Positions 59,076-64,000 of a DNA stretch of 64,000 nt are shown piece after piece; within the stretch, counting starts at the first letter, position 1; each line of letters begins with the position of its first letter. The notes under the pieces were generated by a model. That model ran no database searches. It was not told where the DNA came from and saw only the letters and a list, made by a program, of their open reading frames with translations. The stretch spans positions 15,694,087 to 15,758,086 of the forward strand of contig OY755038.1 in NCBI GenBank assembly GCA_963576565.1. The letters run 5' to 3'. The stretch comes from Aspidapion aeneum (lineage: Eukaryota > Arthropoda > Insecta > Coleoptera > Brentidae). The position numbers and the translations under genes are program-made.

Positions 59076-59820
59076 AGCTCACACATATACTATACTATAG
59101 TATTAGCTCACACATATACTATACTATAGTAGTGTGAGCTATGGTGATCCTAATTTTTTCGAGAAAAAAAAAGTTGCTCCGATTTCAAAAATTTTTATAT
59201 ATCTTTGCGTTTCAGATGATTTTGAAACTTTTTTGTTGCGCCGTCTGTCTGTCTGTCTGTATGTCTGTCTGTAACGACCAACGCGCATAACTCAAAAACC
59301 GCTTGGCCGATTTTAATGAAATTTGGTACCTAGGCTGGGTCTAGTCGAGATGGTCCCATTTAAAAATGAACAAAATCCACCGAACACAAACCAAATAAAA
59401 GGGTGGGGGTAGATTTCAAAAATTGGAGTTTATGTGAAAATATGGCGTGTGTGATATCAAACGAAAGGTAATTGAGTCTGCAGTTAAATAAAATACATTT
59501 TAATTTATTTAAAACAAAGAGTGGGGGTATATTTTAAAAATTAGAGTTTAAGTGAAAATATGGCGTGTGTGATATCAAACGAAAGGTAATTGAGTCCGGA
59601 GTTTAACAAAATACATTTTAATTTTGCTTTTTTTAAGGGTGGGGGTAGATTTCAAAAATTTGAGTTTAAGTCAAAACATGGCTTGTGTGGTATCAAACAA
59701 AAGGTAATTTAGTCTGGAGTTGAATAAAATATATTTCAGTTTTTAGTTATATTAGCTCACACGTACACTATAACTATAGTACCTAGTGTGAGCTTAGGGG
59801 CCCATATTTTGGCAGAGTAT
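59076..59820 (+). mobile_element. Terminal-hairpin element, copy D
   Basis: It has the same structure as copies A-C. Its start is duplicated: AGCTCACACATATACTATAC occurs twice within 30 bp before the GTGTGAGCT partner. It has three 115-bp internal repeats and ends GGCAGAGTAT. Confidence 0.75.
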
Positions 59821-61129
59821 TTTATTCGTGTTAGTAAATATAGTTAATAATTTCATTCATTCAAAACAAATGATTTGATAAATCAAGTTTGCCTTGAGAG
59901 CTGAATTTTTCTACCAGACGATATGTTGGAGTTTCTTTTTTAAATAGTTGAAAGTTTTAGAATAGAAGTAGGATTTTTTCTAAAAGTTTAATCAATTTAA
60001 ATCATTAGATGTATAATGTATTGTTTTTGTTGCGGATATAATAAAATACACTTATATTATGTAGTAACAAAAAGGTATTTATTTTATATTACAGATCTAA
60101 AATTGCAATATTTATTATATTATTATGTCAAAAATCAGTCAGTTTTTGGAGAAAACAGCCAAATAAGATGTTTTTCAACTTCTTATGGTTTAAATCAATA
60201 GATTTTCATAAGTTTTTTTCAAATGATTTACATTGTTTGTGTTATGAGTTGTTTTTATCCCACCCAGCGCCTGTTTTCAGTCCTTCTCCTGTAAAATGTT
60301 TCTGAAAACTTCTATAAAGAGAAAACTTAAGAAAAAAATTGAAACTAAACTTGGAGAAACTGTCTACAAAATAAACTTTCCAAAAATCAGTTTAATAAAA
60401 GAAGTACGTTTGCGGCATAATTACCAATTGTCTTCAATGTGATTAATTTACTGAGCAAGGAGTTTCCAAAAATCCAAAAAAAATTAAAAGTTTGTATAAA
60501 TATAACAATATAAAAGTATATATATTTATATTTCTACACTGAAAGAGGGAACACAAAGCTTTTATTTCAACAATAAATTAATGTGCTTTGTTTATATAAA
60601 TTCACTTAATTCACATTTCTAACGGTTTATTTACCTCCTAAATAGTCAACCACACCGTCAAATTAATGAAACAACGCAAAAAAACGGAGATAAAAACGTC
60701 AAAAACACGTTAAAATCACACGAACTCTCAATACAAACAAAGCAACTGGTCCGCTGGTGAGGTAGCAGGCAGTGTTCGTCTCGTTTGAGCGACGCTAACA
60801 TAGAGTTAAATGGAAATAAGCAATCCTGTGTGTTTAGGATCTCTTATATACTTTGGGGTGAGACGTATTTTATTATTTGATATCTCTCTTTATACTGTGT
60901 ATACATATACCCGTTTCACTTTGTACTGCTGTATTAAATTAATTTTAGAAAATTAATGATATGACAGGATCCTTGAGAAAGAATCACATCTTAGGTGACG
61001 TTGGCGTGGGTCCAACAGAACGATATGCCCATATACTTTTATATGGGAACATAGAGGGCGACACTGATCGAATGTCGTTACTAAAACTTAATCTTTACCT
61101 AAGCTAAATTCAAAACGTCAGTGCGAAAA
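59821..61129. other. AT-rich stretch, nothing firmly recognised
   Basis: No protein similarity is seen. The part from 60660 to 60830 is less AT-rich and could be a 5' UTR or transposon end. No motif supports either. Confidence 0.35.
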
Positions 61130-61400
61130 ATGGAATTAAACCGAGAACATTTTCGGGCTATAATATTTTACGACTTTCGAAGGAAACTATCTCAACAAGA
61201 ATGCCTTGCCGAGTTGATTTCTGTTTTCGGTAATGAAGCACCACGTGACTCGACAGTTTCTCGTTGGTATGGAGCATTCAAGCGTGGACGGATTTGCCTT
61301 AACGACGATCCAAGGCCAGGTGCACCAAAAACGGCACCCAGAAAAACATCGATGCTTTGCGCATGTTTATCACGGAAAATAGACATGCTAGTTTGTTAGT
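61130..61400 (+). pseudogene. mariner transposase N-terminus, frameshifted and truncated
   Basis: From ATG 61130 the frame reads MELNREHFRAIIFYDFRRKL, then the helix-turn-helix segment STVSRWYGAFKRGRICLNDD and RPGAPKTA. These are classic features of the mariner paired-like DNA-binding domain. A frameshift at about 61348 precedes NIDALRMFITENRHA in another frame. The catalytic D,D34D region is absent. Terminal inverted repeats were not identified. Confidence 0.85.
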
Positions 61401-61726
61401 GGTGATAAATCGTGATTATAAATTTGAGTCAAGGCGGAGGTATGAATTTATATACCTTGTCCCGCTTTGGTATGAAAATCGATCTCAGCAACAACAGGAG
61501 CGACACTCTGCGTCTGCGTATTGCCTCTCTGAAGATTTGTCAAAACAGTGGCAGTTATACCGGGTTTGTCGGCATTCTTGTTGTAAGGCTAAAAATAAGT
61601 AAATAAAATTTTGAGACCAAAAGAAAGTTTCTGGGCAAATCCCTAAAAGGCGGATTTTGAGGAGTTGCCTACAAACATTTTTTTCTTTTGGTCTTTTGAC
61701 TGTGACCTCGCAATACACCTTTCAAT

Positions 61727-62808
61727 GAGTGGCGGCTGCTACAGAGAGGGCAAGGCAAGTGCCCTTTCAAAACTAGACAACAAACAGTATTTTTAATTGA
61801 TTTATTTCAAAAAAGTTAAATCTTCCATTACGACATGATTGTCTAGTTCTTTTTATTATCTGTGGTTAACAGCAAGCGATTAATTGTGTGAACTTATTAA
61901 GAGTAAATAATTACAAGCCGGCAGCGCTGCGCGGGGCAAGGTTTCAATTTCACCCGTCTCTCAGCGGGGTATGGGTGGATGTTCTCGAGCGGGGGCGGGA
62001 GGAACGTTTGTTTTAGTTGAAGTCGGCCATCATCATCGTGCGAAAACGCCCGTTGCCCTTGCTACGAAGCCGGTTATATCCTTAGTGAAGACGTACTAGT
62101 TTGTTTTGAGCGCGTGTCATTGTTTGTTTTTGTTATCGTTTGTTTTTAAAATGGAAATAAATACCGTCGATTACATAATTAACTGTGCAAATTTAAATAC
62201 GTTGACATATGAACTTCGATTACAAATAAAATCTTTAGGGCAACATAGACCGGACCTAAAAATTAACCAAAATTTTAGTGTAAGTAATGCCGAGGGGTGT
62301 TCCATAAAAACATAATAGAAAATTTAATAAAAAATTATACGATGTTGAAAACTGGTTGTGCGGTTGTGAAAAAGAATTGCTTTTTTTTGCTTTATTTGTC
62401 TTGTTATAAACAATCCACGAAGTGAAAAGTTAAAAAGACACAAAGTAAGTGGTATTCATTTAAATAACTACATAGAATTTTCTATGCTAGGCAAGACTGA
62501 TATTAGGTGCCAATTGAATAGTGACTATAGGCAAAACATTACCGAACATAGTGAAAACGTGACAAACATTAGACATATACTTAGTAGATTAATAAACTGT
62601 TTAAAATTCTGTGGGATTTTTTTTGGGCTATAAAAAAGAAAGGTGAATGAACAAACAACTAAAAACAAATAAACTAAAAACTACACCAAGTAGCTGCTTG
62701 TTTGAAAAATACTAAAATAAAATTGTTTCGATAAGTTTTTTCATCTTATTTTTTATGCAATTTAAATTTCTGCCCCCCCCCAATTTATAACGTCACCAGC
62801 CGCCACGG
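61727..62808 (+). mobile_element. hAT-like deletion derivative, 1.08 kb, near-perfect 8-bp TSD
   Basis: The ends GAGTGGCGGCTG and CAGCCGCCACGG are imperfectly inverted. The flanks CTTTCAAT (61719-61726) and TTTTCAAT (62809-62816) differ at one base, consistent with an aged 8-bp hAT duplication. Inside is a GC-rich leader and the 5' part of a transposase-like gene. Confidence 0.75.
62151..62640 (+). pseudogene. TTF-type zinc finger / DUF4371 transposase fragment
   Basis: The frame from ATG 62151 reads TVDYIINCANLNTLTYELRL and ends at 62315. In other frames NWLCGCEKELLFF follows (the TTF-type motif), then SMLGKTDIRCQLNSDYRQNI and ILSRLINCLKFCGIFF, matching the start of DUF4371 in hAT-family, ZMYM1-like proteins. 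The 3' catalytic half is deleted. It is a paralogue of the remnant at 16300-17121. Confidence 0.7.
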
Positions 62809-62909
62809 TTTTCAATAAAAAATAATATCGATAATCATGTGATATCTGCTATTCCTAATTATTAAATAATTTTCTGTGTGAGTTCCGTGATAATAAACTT
62901 ATTTTTGCC

Positions 62910-63163
62910 CAGTGGCGGATCCAAGATTTCCTGTGGGGAGGGGCCAAAGTGGCAGCAAACACCAAACTATTTATTTTTGTAGTTTTTCATAGGTCTGAGC
63001 TGTGAAATCTAGCGCCAAAAGGTAGATCAAATGCGGCGCAAGTGAAAAATTTTGAAAACTTTGTTAACAAATTTAAATAATGCAGCAGAACTAAAAAATA
63101 ATCTTTGTCTGGAGGGGGGGGGTGCTCAGGCCTCTCTGCCCCTATCCGCTGGATCTGCCACTG
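62910..63163. mobile_element. 254-bp hAT-type MITE with perfect 8-bp TSD
   Basis: The ends CAGTGGCGGATCCA and TGGATCTGCCACTG are inverted with one mismatch. TTTTTGCC is duplicated exactly at 62902-62909 and 63164-63171. A G run near the right end resembles that of the MITE at 28045-28221. Confidence 0.9.
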
Positions 63164-63544
63164 TTTTTGCCGTCAGTAGCTGCTAGAAAGCTGGATAGAT
63201 TTTTTTAAAGGCAGACATGTCGCAATTTGCCTCGTTGTTTCCGCGATTTCCAGATATCGCAAATTATGAATTTTATGCGATTTTTACAAAAACCATACAG
63301 TTTCCACGACTTCCTAGGCGAATTTTCCAAATTGCAAGTGGTTCTTATAATGTTTGCAATTTGCAAAGCTATTTCCTACTTGATTTCCAGAAATCATATG
63401 TGATTTCTGCAAGTTTTGAACAATTTCCATGATTTTAAAAAGATGTTGCCCACTGTATTTTTTAAAGAAATTTTTATAAATCCAATTTTCCGAGGGGTGA
63501 ACAGCTAACCCAGATTGTGTACACCGATTATGAAAATCCACAAT

Positions 63545-63745
63545 CTTTGCTAAGATTGTGAGGGATTGTGGTAAGATTGTGAAGGACTGTGGCAAGATTG
63601 TGAGGGATTGTGATGGACTGTGGTAAGATTGTGAGGGATTGTGTGTGAAGGACTGTGGTAAGATTGTGAGGGATTGTGATGGACTGTGGTAAGATTGTGA
63701 GGGAATGTGAAGGATTGTGTTAAGATTGTGAGTGATTGGGAGGGA
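63545..63745 (+). repeat. Minisatellite of GATTGTGAGGGATTGTGGTA-type units
   Basis: Short units (about 10-20 bp, AAGATTGTGAGGGATTGTG and AAGGACTGTGGT variants) are repeated irregularly for about 200 bp. The Pro/Ser/Gln-rich frames on the minus strand are products of the repeat. Confidence 0.85.
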
Positions 63746-64000
63746 CCCCTCGCAATTTCCAATCAATTTTTGCAACAACAACAATGTACGTGCAGTTTAA
63801 AAAAAAAACGTGTGTCGGAAATAGTTTGCTTGATCAAGAAAACTGCTAATTTGGCTCAAACATGGACTAAAAAATGTTAAGAAAACTTAAGAACTGTATT
63901 TTTTTAAAGAAACAAAGTTGAAATTTTTGAAAAAATATACTTTTTTAAATTTCCCAAAAAAGTATTTTTCAATTTATTAAAAAAAAAAAATTCCCTAGTT
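63746..64000. other. Window end, AT-rich, nothing recognised
   Basis: Homopolymer-rich sequence with no supported feature. Confidence 0.5.

Noticed and set aside
58910..60835. 1.9 kb insertion bounded by ACACACAGGATTGC and its inverse
   Set aside because: Only about 20 bp is shared, with mismatches and no clear target duplication. It is too weak to call an element.
63314..63784. 156-codon minus-strand frame rich in Ser, Pro and Gln
   Set aside because: Much of it is a translation of the GATTGTGAGG minisatellite.

Overview
The window reads as nuclear DNA of an insect with a large, AT-rich, transposon-loaded genome. The evidence is spliced genes with consensus GT/AG introns, many RTE-like LINE fragments, mariner and hAT debris, dozens of short inverted-repeat elements and several satellite arrays. 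A beetle is a reasonable guess, but nothing here proves the order. Most short open frames are repeat shadows.

Two cellular genes are supported. On the + strand, 4420-27511 holds a complete ten-exon AGGF1 orthologue (OCRE, FHA and G-patch domains, about 931 codons). Its introns have been expanded by transposons and by a 4.5 kb array that I read as a decayed, amplified C2H2 zinc-finger coding repeat. On the - strand, 39388-32185 holds the last four exons of an RFXANK/ANKRA2-type ankyrin-repeat protein; its 5' exons are not located. A possible terminal exon of a third gene (- strand) lies at 58741-58631.

Region by region: 1-4.1 kb is AT-rich with one small MITE and a dispersed repeat. 4.4-27.5 kb is AGGF1, with a 147-bp tandem array, a microsatellite-bearing repeat, an RTE LINE, a 1.28 kb palindrome, hAT and THAP relics and the zinc-finger-derived satellite. 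27.5-39.4 kb is the ankyrin gene and its flank, with three large palindromic or nested TA-flanked elements, two tandemly arranged element pairs and two LINE fragments. 39.5-58.6 kb is one giant foldback-type transposon. 58.6-64 kb carries a possible exon, a terminal-hairpin element, a mariner fragment, two hAT-type deletion derivatives and a minisatellite.

The standout is the foldback element at 39495-58580. It is 19,086 bp long, has perfect terminal inverted repeats beginning ATTGGTGTGAAAC, and is flanked by a 9-bp target duplication AAATTTTAA. Each arm is mostly a 148-bp satellite with two linked subtypes and a four-monomer higher-order period. The arms are unequal (about 5.3 and 11.6 kb), the loop has no visible transposase, and one arm is split by a 5'-truncated LINE. 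Its architecture recalls Drosophila FB elements, but the sequence family is not one I recognise.
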